From NCBI GenBank assembly GCA_943737045.1, contig CALSFV010000484.1, forward strand, positions 1 through 64,000: a stretch of 64,000 bases of DNA, read 5' to 3'. This DNA is from Parapristionchus giblindavisi (taxonomy: Eukaryota; Nematoda; Chromadorea; Rhabditida; Diplogasteridae). The notes beneath the pieces are model-generated. The model had not been told where the DNA came from. It saw only the letters and a list, made by a program, of their open reading frames with translations, and ran no database searches. The position numbers were made by a program, and so were the translations under genes. Positions 25,678 to 38,935 of the stretch are shown here, piece after piece (the first letter of the stretch is position 1; every line of letters begins with the position of its first letter).

Positions 25678-28580
25678 GAAGGGGATGAGATATACCAGAA
25701 AGGGGATGAGATATACCAGGAAGAGGATGAGATATACCAGAAAGAGGATGAGATATACCAGAAAGACGATGAGCTATACCAGAAAGAGGATGAGATATAC
25801 CAGAAAGAGGATGAGATATACCAGAAAGAGGATGATATATACCAGAAAGAGGATGATATATACCAGAAAGAGGATGAGATGTACCAGAAAGAGGATGAGA
25901 TATACCAGAAAGAGGATGAGATATACCAGAAAGAGGATGAGATATACCAGAAAGAGGATGAGATATACCAGAAAGAGGATGAGATATACCAGAAAGAGGA
26001 TGAGATATACCAGAAAGAGGATGAGATATACCAGAAAGAGGATGAGATATACCAGAAAGACGATGAGATATACCAGAAAGGGGATGAGATATACCAGAAA
26101 GGGGATGAGATATACCAGAAAGAGGATGAGATATACCAGAAAGAGGATGAGATATACCAGAAAGAGGATGAGATGTACCAGAAAGAGGATGAGATATAAC
26201 AGAAAGAGGATGAGATATACCAGAAAGAGGATGAGATATACCAGAAAGGGGATGAGATATACCAGAAAGGGGATGAGATATACCAGAAAGACGATGAGAT
26301 ATACCAGAAAGACGATGAGATATACCAGAAAGGGGATGAGATATACCAGAAAGAGGATGAGATATACCAGAAAGGGGATGAGATATACCAGATAGGGGAT
26401 GAGATATACCAGAAAGGGGATGAGATATACCAGAAAGGGGATGAGATATACCAGAAAGAGGAAGAGATATACCAGAAAGGGGATGAGATATACCAGAAAG
26501 AGGATGAGATATACCAGAAAGAGGATGAGATATTCCAGAAAGAGGATGAGATATACCAGAAAGAGGATGAGATATACCAGAAAGAGGATGAGATATACCA
26601 GAAAGGGGATGAGATATACCAGAAAGGGGATGAGATATACCAGAAAGAGGATGAGATTTACCAGAAAGAGGATGAGATATACCAGAAAGAGGATGAGATA
26701 TACCAGAAAGAGGATGAGATATACCAGAAAGAGGATGAGATATACCAGAAAGAGGATGAGATATACCAGAAAGACGATGAGATATACCAGAAAGGGGATG
26801 AGATATACCAGAAAGAGGATGAGATATACCAGAAAGAGGATGAGATATACCAGAAAGAGGATGAGATATACCAGAAAGGGGATGAGATATACCAGAAAGG
26901 GGATGAGATATACCAGAAAGGGGATGAGATATACCAGAAAGAGGATGAGATATAAAAGAAAGAGGATGAGATATACCAGACAGAGGATGAGATATACCAG
27001 AAAGAGGATGAGATATACCAGAAAGAGGATGAGATATACCAGAAAGAGGATGAGATATACCAGAAAGAGGATGAGATATACCAGAAAGAGGATGAGATAT
27101 ACCAGAAAGAGGATGAGATATACCAGAAGGGGATGAGATATACCAGAAAGGGGATGAGATATACCAGGAAGAGGATGAGATATACCAGAAAGAGGATGAG
27201 ATATACCAGAAAGACGATGAGCTATACCAGAAAGAGGATGAGATATACCAGAAAGAGGATGAGATATACCAGAAAGAGGATGATATATACCAGAAAAGAG
27301 GATGATATATACCAGAAAGAGGATGAGATGTACCAGAAAGAGGATGAGATATACCAGAAAGAGGATGAGATATACCAGAAAGAGGATGAGATATACCAGA
27401 AAGAGGATGAGATATACCAGAAAGAGGATGAGATATACCAGAAAGAGGATGAGATATACCAGAAAGAGGATGAGATATACCAGAAAGAGGATGAGATATA
27501 CCAGAAAGACGATGAGATATACCAGAAAGGGGATGAGATATACCAGAAAGGGGATGAGATATACCAGAAAGAGGATGAGATATACCAGAAAGAGGATGAG
27601 ATATACCAGAAAGAGGATGAGATGTACCAGAAAGAGGATGAGATATAACAGAAAGAGGATGAGATATACCAGAAAGAGGATGAGATATACCAGAAAGGGG
27701 ATGAGATATACCAGAAAGGGGATGAGATATACCAGAAAGACGATGAGATATACCAGAAAGACGATGAGATATACCAGAAAGGGGATGAGATATACCAGAA
27801 AGAGGATGAGATATACCAGAAAGGGGATGAGATATACCAGATAGGGGATGAGATATACCAGAAAGGGGATGAGATATACCAGAAAGGGGATGAGATATAC
27901 CAGAAAGAGGAAGAGATATACCAGAAAGGGGATGAGATATACCAGAAAGAGGATGAGATATACCAGAAAGAGGATGAGATATTCCAGAAAGAGGATGAGA
28001 TATACCAGAAAGAGGATGAGATATACCAGAAAGAGGATGAGATATACCAGAAAGGGGATGAGATATACCAGAAAGGGGATGAGATATACCAGAAAGAGGA
28101 TGAGATTTACCAGAAAGAGGATGAGATATACCAGAAAGAGGATGAGATATACCAGAAAGAGGATGAGATATACCAGAAAGAGGATGAGATATACCAGAAA
28201 GAGGATGAGATATACCAGAAAGAGGATGAGATATACCAGAAAGAGGATGAGATATACCAGAAAGAGGATGAGATATACCAGAAAGACGATGAGATATACC
28301 AGAAAGACGATGAGATATACCAGAAAGGGGATGAGATATACCAGAAAGAGGATGAGATATACCAGAAAGAGGATGAGATATACCAGAAAGAGGATGAGAT
28401 ATACCAGAAAGAGGATGATATATACCAGAAAGAGGATGAGATATACCAGAAAGAGGATGAGATATACCAGAAAGAGGATGAGATATACCAGAAAGAGGAT
28501 GAGATATACCAGAAAGAGGATGAGATATACCAGAAAGAGGATGAGATATACCAGAAAGAGGATGAGATATACCAGAAAGA
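25678..28580 (+). repeat. Higher-order repeat, about 1,449-bp period
   Basis: A block starting at an AAGGGG unit near 25678 recurs near 27126. CTAT markers are at 25774 and 27222. Both copies continue through paired GATGATAT units, a GATG-TACC/TAA pair, two consecutive D units, an ATAGGGG unit and a GAAGAG unit. In-phase landmarks at 26399 and 27848 are 1,449 bp apart, which is 69 units. The second copy has extra E units and an extra D unit. Confidence 0.7.
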
Positions 28581-31290
28581 GGATGAGATATACCAGAAAG
28601 GGGATGAGATATACCAGAAAGGGGATGAGATATACCAGAAAGGGGATGAGATATACCAGAAAGAGGATGAGATATAAAAGAAAGAGGATGAGATATACCA
28701 GACAGAGGATGAGATATACCAGAAAGAGGATGAGATATACCAGAAAGAGGATGAGATATACCAGAAAGAGGATGAGATATACCAGAAAGAGGATGAGATA
28801 TACCAGAAAGAGGATGAGATATACCAGAAAGAGGATGAGATATACCAGAAAGAGGATGAGATATACCAGAAAGAGGATGAGATATACCAGAAAGAGGATG
28901 AGATATACCAGAAAGGGATGAGATATACCAGAAAGGGGATGAGATATACCAGAAAGGGGATGAGATATACCAGAAAGAGGATGAGATATAAAAGAAAGAG
29001 GATGAGATATACCAGACAGAGGATGAGATATACCAGAAAGAGGATGAGATATACCAGAAAGAGGATGAGATATACCAGAAAGAGGATGAGATATACCAGA
29101 AAGAGGATGAGATATACCAGAAAGAGGATGAGATATACCAGAAAGAGGATGAGATATACCAGAAAGAGGATGAGATATACCAGAAAGAGGATGAGATATA
29201 CCAGAAAGAGGATGAGATATACCAGAAAGACGATGAGATATACCAGAAAGGGGATGAGATATACCAGAAAGGGGATGAGATATACCAGAAAGAGGATGAG
29301 ATATACCAGAAAGAGGATGAGATATACCAGAAAGAGGATGAGATGTACCAGAAAGAGGATGAGATATAACAGAAAGAGGATGAGATATACCAGAAAGAGG
29401 ATGAGATATACCAGAAAGGGGATGAGATATACCAGAAAGGGGGATGAGATATACCAGAAAGACGATGAGATATACCAGAAAGACGATGAGATATACCAGA
29501 AAGGGGATGAGATATACCAGAAAGAGGATGAGATATACCAGAAAGGGGATGAGATATACCAGATAGGGGATGAGATATACCAGAAAGGGGATGAGATATA
29601 CCAGAAAGGGGATGAGATATACCAGAAAGAGGAAGAGATATACCAGAAAGGGGATGAGATATACCAGAAAGAGGATGAGATATACCAGAAAGAGGATGAG
29701 ATATTCCAGAAAGAGGATGAGATATACCAGAAAGAGGATGAGATATACCAGAAAGAGGATGAGATATACCAGAAAGGGGATGAGATATACCAGAAAGGGG
29801 ATGAGATATACCAGAAAGAGGATGAGATTTACCAGAAAGAGGATGAGATATACCAGAAAGAGGATGAGATATACCAGAAAGAGGATGAGATATACCAGAA
29901 AGAGGATGAGATATACCAGAAAGAGGATGAGATATACCAGAAAGAGGATGAGATATACCAGAAAGAGGATGAGATATACCAGAAAGAGGATGAGATATAC
30001 CAGAAAGACGATGAGATATACCAGAAAGACGATGAGATATACCAGAAAGGGGATGAGATATACCAGAAAGAGGATGAGATATACCAGAAAGAGGATGAGA
30101 TATACCAGAAAGAGGATGAGATATACCAGAAAGAGGATGATATATACCAGAAAGAGGATGAGATATACCAGAAAGAGGATGAGATATACCAGAAAGAGGA
30201 TGAGATATACCAGAAAGAGGATGAGATATACCAGAAAGAGGATGAGATATACCAGAAAGAGGATGAGATATACCAGAAAGAGGATGAGATATACCAGAAA
30301 GAGGATGAGATATACCAGAAAGGGGATGAGATATACCAGAAAGGGGATGAGATATACCAGAAAGGGGATGAGATATACCAGAAAGAGGATGAGATATAAA
30401 AGAAAGAGGATGAGATATACCAGACAGAGGATGAGATATACCAGAAAGAGGATGAGATATACCAGAAAGAGGATGAGATATACCAGAAAGAGGATGAGAT
30501 ATACCAGAAAGAGGATGAGATATACCAGAAAGAGGATGAGATATACCAGAAAGAGGATGAGATATACCAGAAAGAGGATGAGATATACCAAAAGGGGATG
30601 AGATATACCAGAAAGGGGATGAGATATACCAGGAAGAGGATGAGATATACCAGAAAGAGGATGAGATATACCAGAAAGACGATGAGCTATACCAGAAAGA
30701 GGATGAGATATACCAGAAAGAGGATGAGATATACCAGAAAGAGGATGATATATACCAGAAAGAGGATGATATATACCAGAAAGAGGATGAGATATACCAG
30801 AAAGAGGATGAGATATACCAGAAAGGGGATGAGATATACCAGAAAGAGGATGAGATATACCAGAAAGAGGATGAGATATTCCAGAAAGAGGATGAGATAT
30901 ACCAGAAAGAGGATGAGATATACCAGAAAGAGGATGAGATATACCAGAAAGGGGATGAGATATACCAGAAAGGGGATGAGATATACCAGAAAGAGGATGA
31001 GATTTACCAGAAAGAGGATGAGATATACCAGAAAGAGGATGAGATATACCAGAAAGAGGATGAGATATACCAGAAAGAGGATGAGATATACCAGAAAGAG
31101 GATGAGATATACCAGAAAGAGGATGAGATATACCAGAAAGAGGATGAGATATACCAGAAAGAGGATGAGATATACCAGAAAGACGATGAGATATACCAGA
31201 AAGGGGATGAGATATACCAGAAAGAGGATGAGATATACCAGAAAGAGGATGAGATATACCAGAAAGAGGATGAGATATACCAGAAAGAGG
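27848..31290 (+). repeat. Higher-order repeat, about 1,722-bp period
   Basis: Landmarks at 27848 recur at 29570, exactly 82 units on: G G GAAGAG G E E, an ATATTCC unit, G G, a GAGATTTACC unit, a long E run, D D G, a GATGATAT unit. The GAGATTTACC marker is seen near 26656, 28107, 29828 and 31003 and nowhere else. The copy after 30.6 kb is shuffled with the CTAT block (30687). Confidence 0.68.
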
Positions 31291-34200
31291 ATGAGATATA
31301 CCAGAAAGAGGATGAGATATACCAGAAAGGGGATGAGATATACCAGAAAGGGGATGAGATATACCAGAAAGGGGATGAGATATACCAGAAAGAGGATGAG
31401 ATATACCAGAAAGAGGATGAGATATACCAGAAAGACGATGAGATATACCAGAAAGGGGATGAGATATACCAGAAAGGGGATGAGATATACCAGAAAGAGG
31501 ATGAGATATACCAGAAAGAGGATGAGATATACCAGAAAGAGGATGAGATGTACCAGAAAGAGGATGAGATATAACAGAAAGAGGATGAGATATACCAGAA
31601 AGAGGATGAGATATACCAGAAAGGGGATGAGATATACCAGAAAGGGGATGAGATATACCAGAAAGAGGATGAGATATACCAGAAAGACGATGAGATATAC
31701 CAGAAAGGGGATGAGATATACCAGAAAGAGGATGAGATATACCAGAAAGGGGATGAGATATACCAGAAAGAGGATGAGATATACCAGAAAGAGGATGAGA
31801 TATACCAGAAAGAGGATGAGATATACCAGAAGGGGATGAGATATACCAGAAGGGGATGAGATATACCAGAAAGGGGATGAGATATACCAGGAAGAGGATG
31901 AGATATACCAGAAAGAGGATGAGATATACCAGAAAGACGATGAGCTATACCAGAAAGAGGATGAGATATACCAGAAAGAGGATGATATATACCAGAAAGA
32001 GGATGATATATACCAGAAAGAGGATGAGATATACCAGAAAGAGGATGAGATATACCAGAAAGAGGATGAGATATACCAGAAAGAGGATGAGATATACCAG
32101 AAAGAGGATGAGATATACCAGAAAGAGGATGAGATATACCAGAAAGAGGATGAGATATACCAGAAAGAGGATGAGATATACCAGAAAGACGATGAGATAT
32201 ACCAGAAAGGGGATGAGATATACCAGAAAGAGGATGAGATATACCAGAAAGAGGATGAGATATACCAGAAAGAGGATGAGATATACCAGAAAGAGGATGA
32301 TATATACCAGAAAGAGGATGAGATATACCAGAAAGAGGATGAGATATACCAGAAAGAGGATGAGATATACCAGAAAGAGGATGAGATATACCAGAAAGAG
32401 GATGAGATATACCAGAAAGAGGATGAGATATACCAGAAAGAGGATGAGATATACCAGAAAGAGGATGAGATATACCAGAAAGGGGATGAGATATACCAGA
32501 AAGGGGATGAGATATACCAGAAAGAGGATGAGATATACCAGAAAGAGGATGAGATATACCAGAAAGACGATGAGATATACCAGAAAGGGGATGAGATATA
32601 CCAGAAAGGGGATGAGATATACCAGAAAGAGGATGAGATATACCAGAAAGAGGATGAGATATACCAGAAAGAGGATGAGATATACCAGAAAGACGATGAG
32701 ATATACCAGAAAGGGGATGAGATATACCAGAAAGAGGATGAGATATACCAGAAAGGGGATGAGATATACCAGAAAGAGGATGAGATATACCAGAAAGAGG
32801 ATGAGATATACCAGAAAGAGGATGAGATATACCAGAAAGACGATGAGATATACCAGAAAGGGGATGAGATATACCAGAAAGAGGATGAGATATACCAGAA
32901 AGAGGATGAGATATACCAGAAAGAGGATGAGATATACCAGAAAGAGGATGATATATACCAGAAAGAGGATGAGATATACCAGAAAGAGGATGAGATATAC
33001 CAGAAAGAGGATGAGATATACCAGAAAGAGGATGAGATATACCAGAAAGAGGATGAGATATACCAGAAAGAGGATGAGATATACCAGAAAGACGATGAGA
33101 TATACCAGAAAGGGGATGAGATATACCAGAAAGAGGATGAGATATACCAGAAAGAGGATGAGATATACCAGAAAGGGGATGAGATATACCAGAAAGAGGA
33201 TGAGATATACCAGAAAGAGGATGAGATATACCAGAAAGAGGATGAGATGTACCAGAAAGAGGATGAGATATAACAGAAAGAGGATGAGATATACCAGAAA
33301 GAGGATGAGATATACCAGAAAGAGGATGAGATATACCAGAAAGGGGATGAGATATACCAGAAAGAGGATGAGATATACCAGAAAGAGGATGAGATATACC
33401 AGAAAGAGGATGAGATATACCAGAAAGACGATGAGATATACCAGAAAGGGGATGAGATATACCAGAAAGAGGATGAGATATACCAGAAAGAGGATGAGAT
33501 ATACCAGAAAGAGGATGAGATATACCAGAAAGAGGATGATATATACCAGAAAGAGGATGAGATATACCAGAAAGAGGATGAGATATACCAGAAAGAGGAT
33601 GAGATATACCAGAAAGAGGATGAGATATACCAGAAAGAGGATGAGATATACCAGAAAGAGGATGATATATACCAGAAAGAGGATGAGATATACCAGAAAG
33701 AGGATGAGATATACCAGAAAGAGGATGATATATACCAGAAAGAGGATGAGATATACCAGAAAGAGGATGAGATATACCAGAAAGAGGATGAGATATACCA
33801 GAAAGAGGATGAGATATACCAGAAAGACGATGAGATATACCAGAAAGGGGATGAGATATACCAGAAAGAGGATGAGATATACCAGAAAGAGGATGAGATA
33901 TACCAGAAAGAGGATGAGATATACCAGAAAGAGGATGATATATACCAGAAAGAGGATGAGATATACCAGAAAGAGGATGAGATATACCAGAAAGAGGATG
34001 AGATATACCAGAAAGAGGATGAGATATACCAGAAAGAGGATGAGATATACCAGAAAGAGGATGAGATATACCAGAAAGAGGATGAGATATACCAGAAAGG
34101 GGATGAGATATACCAGAAAGAGGATGAGATATACCAGAAAGACGATGAGATATACCAGAAAGGGGATGAGATATACCAGAAAGAGGATGAGATATACCAG

Positions 34201-35340
34201 AAAGGGGATGAGATATACCAGAAAGAGGATGAGATATACCAGAAAGAGGATGAGATATACCAGAAAGAGGATGAGATGTACCAGAAAGAGGATGAGATAT
34301 AACAGAAAGAGGATGAGATATACCAGAAAGAGGATGAGATATACCAGAAAGAGGATGAGATATACCAGAAAGAGGATGAGATATACCAGAAAGACGATGA
34401 GATATACCAGAAAGGGGATGAGATATACCAGAAAGAGGATGAGATATACCAGAAAGAGGATGAGATATACCAGAAAGAGGATGAGATATACCAGAAAGAG
34501 GATGATATATACCAGAAAGAGGATGATATATACCAGAAAGAGGATGAGATATACCAGAAAGAGGATGAGATATACCAGAAAGAGGATGAGATATACCAGA
34601 AAGAGGATGAGATATACCAGAAAGAGGATGAGATATACCAGAAAGAGGATGAGATATACCAGAAAGAGGATGAGATATACCAGAAAGGGGATGAGATATA
34701 CCAGAAAGGGGATGAGATATACCAGAAAGGGGATGAGATATACCAGAAAGAGGATGAGATATACCAGAAAGAGGATGAGATATACCAGAAAGACGATGAG
34801 ATATACCAGAAAGGGGATGAGATATACCAGAAAGGGGATGAGATATACCAGAAAGAGGATGAGATATACCAGAAAGAGGATGAGATATACCAGAAAGAGG
34901 ATGAGATATACCAGAAAGAGGATGAGATATACCAGAAAGAGGATGAGATGTACCAGAAAGAGGATGAGATATAACAGAAAGGGGATGAGATATACCAGAA
35001 AGGGGATGAGATATACCAGAAAGAGGATGAGATATACCAGAAAGAGGATGAGATATACCAGAAAGAGGATGAGATATACCAGAAAGACGATGAGATATAC
35101 CAGAAAGGGGATGAGATATACCAGAAAGAGGATGAGATATACCAGAAAGAGGATGAGATATACCAGAAAGAGGATGAGATATACCAGAAAGAGGATGATA
35201 TATACCAGAAAGAGGATGAGATATACCAGAAAGAGGATGAGATATACCAGAAAGAGGATGAGATATACCAGAAAGAGGATGAGATATACCAGAAAGAGGA
35301 TGAGATATACCAGAAAGAGGATGAGATATACCAGAAAGAG

Positions 35341-38140
35341 GATGAGATATACCAGAAAGAGGATGAGATGTACCAGAAAGAGGATGAGATATAACAGAAA
35401 GAGGATGAGATATACCAGAAAGAGGATGAGATATACCAGAAAGGGGATGAGATATACCAGAAAGGGGATGAGATATACCAGAAAGAGGATGAGATATACC
35501 AGAAAGACGATGAGATATACCAGAAAGGGGATGAGATATACCAGAAAGAGGATGAGATATACCAGAAAGGGGATGAGATATACCAGAAAGAGGATGAGAT
35601 ATACCAGAAAGAGGATGAGATATACCAGAAAGAGGATGAGATATACCAGAAAGAGGATGAGATGTACCAGAAAGAGGATGAGATATAACAGAAAGAGGAT
35701 GAGATATACCAGAAAGAGGATGAGATATACCAGAAAGAGGATGAGATATACCAGAAAGAGGATGAGATATACCAGAAAGACGATGAGATATACCAGAAAG
35801 GGGATGAGATATACCAGAAAGAGGATGAGATATACCAGAAAGAGGATGAGATATACCAGAAAGAGGATGAGATATACCAGAAAGAGGATGATATATACCA
35901 GAAAGAGGATGAGATATACCAGAAAGAGGATGAGATATACCAGAAAGAGGATGAGATATACCAGAAAGAGGATGAGATATACCAGAAAGAGGATGAGGTA
36001 TACCAGAAAGAGGATGAGATATACCAGAAAGAGGATGAGATATACCAGAAAGAGGATGATATATACCAGAAAGAGGATGAGATATACCAGAAAGAGGATG
36101 AGATATACCAGAAAGAGGATGATATATACCAGAAAGAGGATGAGATATACCAGAAAGAGGATGATATATACCAGAAAGAGGATGAGATATACCAGAAAGA
36201 GGATGAGATATACCAGAAAGAGGATGAGATATACCAGAAAGAGGATGAGATATACCAGAAAGAGGATGAGATATACCAGAAAGAGGATGAGATATACCAG
36301 AAAGAGGATGAGATATACCAGAAAGGGGATGAGATATACCAGAAAGAGGATGAGATATACCAGAAAGACGATGAGATATACCAGAAAGGGGATGAGATAT
36401 ACCAGAAAGAGGATGAGATATACCAGAAAGGGGATGAGATATACCAGAAAGAGGATGAGATATACCAGAAAGAGGATGAGATATACCAGAAAGAGGATGA
36501 GATGTACCAGAAAGAGGATGAGATATAACAGAAAGAGGATGAGATATACCAGAAAGAGGATGAGATATACCAGAAAGAGGATGAGATATACCAGAAAGAG
36601 GATGAGATATACCAGAAAGACGATGAGATATACCAGAAAGGGGATGAGATATACCAGAAAGAGGATGAGATATACCAGAAAGAGGATGAGATATACCAGA
36701 AAGAGGATGAGATATACCAGAAAGAGGATGAGATATACCAGAAAGAGGATGAGATATACCAGAAAGAGGATGAGATATACCAGAAAGGGGATGAGATATA
36801 CCAGAAAGGGGATGAGATATACCAGAAAGGGGATGAGATATACCAGAAAGAGGATGAGATATACCAGATAGAGGATGAGATATACCAGAAAGGGGATGAG
36901 ATATACCAGAAAGAGGATGAGATATACCAAAAAGAGGATGAGATATACCAGAAAGAGGATGAGATATACCAGAAAGAGGATGAGATATACCAGAAAGAGG
37001 ATGAGATATACCAGAAAGAGGATGAGATATACCAGAAAGAGGATGAGATATACCAGAAAGAGGATGAGATATACCAGAAAGACGATGAGATATACCAGAA
37101 AGGGGATGAGATATACCAGAAAGAGGATGAGATATACCAGAAAGAGGATGAGATATACCAGAAAGAGGATGAGATATACCAGAAAGAGGATGATATATAC
37201 CAGAAAGAGGATGAGATATACCAGAAAGAGGATGAGATATACCAGAAAGAGGATGAGATATACCAGAAAGAGGATGAGATATACCAGAAAGAGGATGATA
37301 TATACCAGAAAGAGGATGAGATATACCAGAAAGAGGATGAGATATACCAGAAAGAGGATGAGATATACCAGAAAGAGGATGAGATATACCAGAAAGAGGA
37401 TGAGATATACCAGAAAGAGGATGAGATATACCAGAAAGAGGATGAGATATACCAGAAAGAGGATGAGATGTACCAGAAAGAGGATGAGATATAACAGAAA
37501 GAGGATGAGATATACCAGAAAGAGGATGAGATATACCAGAAAGGGGATGAGATATACCAGAAAGGGGATGAGATATACCAGAAAGAGGATGAGATATACC
37601 AGAAAGACGATGAGATATACCAGAAAGGGGATGAGATATACCAGAAAGAGGATGAGATATACCAGAAAGGGGATGAGATATACCAGAAAGAGGATGAGAT
37701 ATACCAGAAAGAGGATGAGATATACCAGAAAGAGGATGAGATGTACCAGAAAGAGGATGAGATATAACAGAAAGAGGATGAGATATACCAGAAAGAGGAT
37801 GAGATATACCAGAAAGAGGATGAGATATACCAGAAAGAGGATGAGATATACCAGAAAGACGATGAGATATACCAGAAAGGGGATGAGATATACCAGAAAG
37901 AGGATGAGATATACCAGAAAGAGGATGAGATATACCAGAAAGAGGATGAGATATACCAGAAAGAGGATGATATATACCAGAAAGAGGATGAGATATACCA
38001 GAAAGAGGATGAGATATACCAGAAAGAGGATGAGATATACCAGAAAGAGGATGAGATATACCAGAAAGAGGATGAGATATACCAGAAAGAGGATGAGATA
38101 TACCAGAAAGAGGATGAGATATACCAGAAAGAGGATGATA
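35341..38140 (+). repeat. Higher-order repeat, about 2,100-bp period
   Basis: Lines of sequence at 35341-35640 match those at 37441-37740 base for base by eye, a shift of exactly 100 units. After one extra E unit in the first copy the match continues at a shift of 2,079 bp. The stretch is marked by GATG-TACC/TAA pairs, D units and frequent GATGATAT units. Confidence 0.75.
36770..36937 (+). repeat. Spacer-less flank barcode, site 1
   Basis: The order is G G G E I G E K, where I is CAGATAGAG (36867) and K is CAAAAAGAG (36928). At real spacers the order is G G G, spacer, E G E I G E K. The spacer and the two units E G are missing, with the 21-bp phase intact. What follows to about 37.2 kb resembles the right flank of spacer 7 (39.0-39.4 kb). 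Best explained as loss of a spacer by exchange between G units on its two sides. Confidence 0.7.
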
Positions 38141-38682
38141 TATACCAGAAAGAGGATGAGATATACCAGAAAGAGGATGAGATATACCAGAAAGAGGATG
38201 ATATATACCAGAAAGAGGATGAGATATACCAGAAAGAGGATGAGATATACCAGAAAGAGGATGAGATATACCAGAAAGAGGATGAGATATACCAGAAAGA
38301 CGATGAGATATACCAGAAAGGGGATGAGATATACCAGAAAGAGGATGAGATATACCAGAAAGCGGATGAGATATACCAGAAAGAGGATGAGATATACCAG
38401 AAAGAGGATGATATATACCAGAAAGAGGATGGGATATACCAGAAAGAGGATGAGATATACCAGAAAGAGGATGAGATATACCAGAAAGAGGATGAGATAT
38501 ACCAGAAAGAGGATGAGATATACCAGAAAGAGGATGAGATATACCAGAAAGAGGATGAGATATACCAGAAAGAGGATGAGATATACCAGAAAGAGGATGA
38601 GATATACCAGAAAGAGGATGAGATATACCAGAAAGGGGATGAGATATACCAGAAAGGGGATGAGATATACCAGAAAGGGGAT

Positions 38683-38935
38683 TGCGGTGTTACATTTCGA
38701 AACGGGTGACGTGTCCGTCAACTTCAATTTTGAAGTGTGGCGGGTCTCGAGTGGAAAACCCTGATAAACAATTGGAATACGGTAAGAAGTTACCGTAACC
38801 ATCGATCAATATGTGTTGACTACCGTAACTTTTTACAGTAATTTCATGACCCATCAGGGTTTTCCACTCGAGACACAAAACACTCCGAAATTGAAGTTGA
38901 CGGACACGTCACCCGTTTCGAAATGTAACACCGCA
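38683..38935 (+). repeat. Palindromic spacer, copy 7
   Basis: 253 bp with GAT flanks. It has one private substitution in the left arm (GTGTGGCGGG for GTGTGGTGGG, near 38731), which weakens arm pairing at a position already mismatched or adjacent to a mismatch. Confidence 0.95.

Larger units (their letters stand above)
10943..38682 (+). repeat. Spacer-free core array, about 1,321 units
   Basis: 27,740 bp of 21-bp units with no spacer. The first 0.4 kb is the usual right-flank barcode of spacer 6 and the last units are G G G before spacer 7. Between them lie several higher-order repeat families, an indel-rich segment and one spacer-less flank barcode, listed separately. No open frame here has coding features beyond repeat periodicity, and I see no other sequence embedded in it. 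Confidence 0.95.

Noticed and set aside
31856..36871. 1,671-codon plus-strand frame of MRYTRKR repeats, and many similar frames
   Set aside because: Open because the unit is 21 bp without a stop in that frame. No promoter, splice signals or non-repeat domain; other frames are equally open, and one-base indels of the array shift the frame without consequence.
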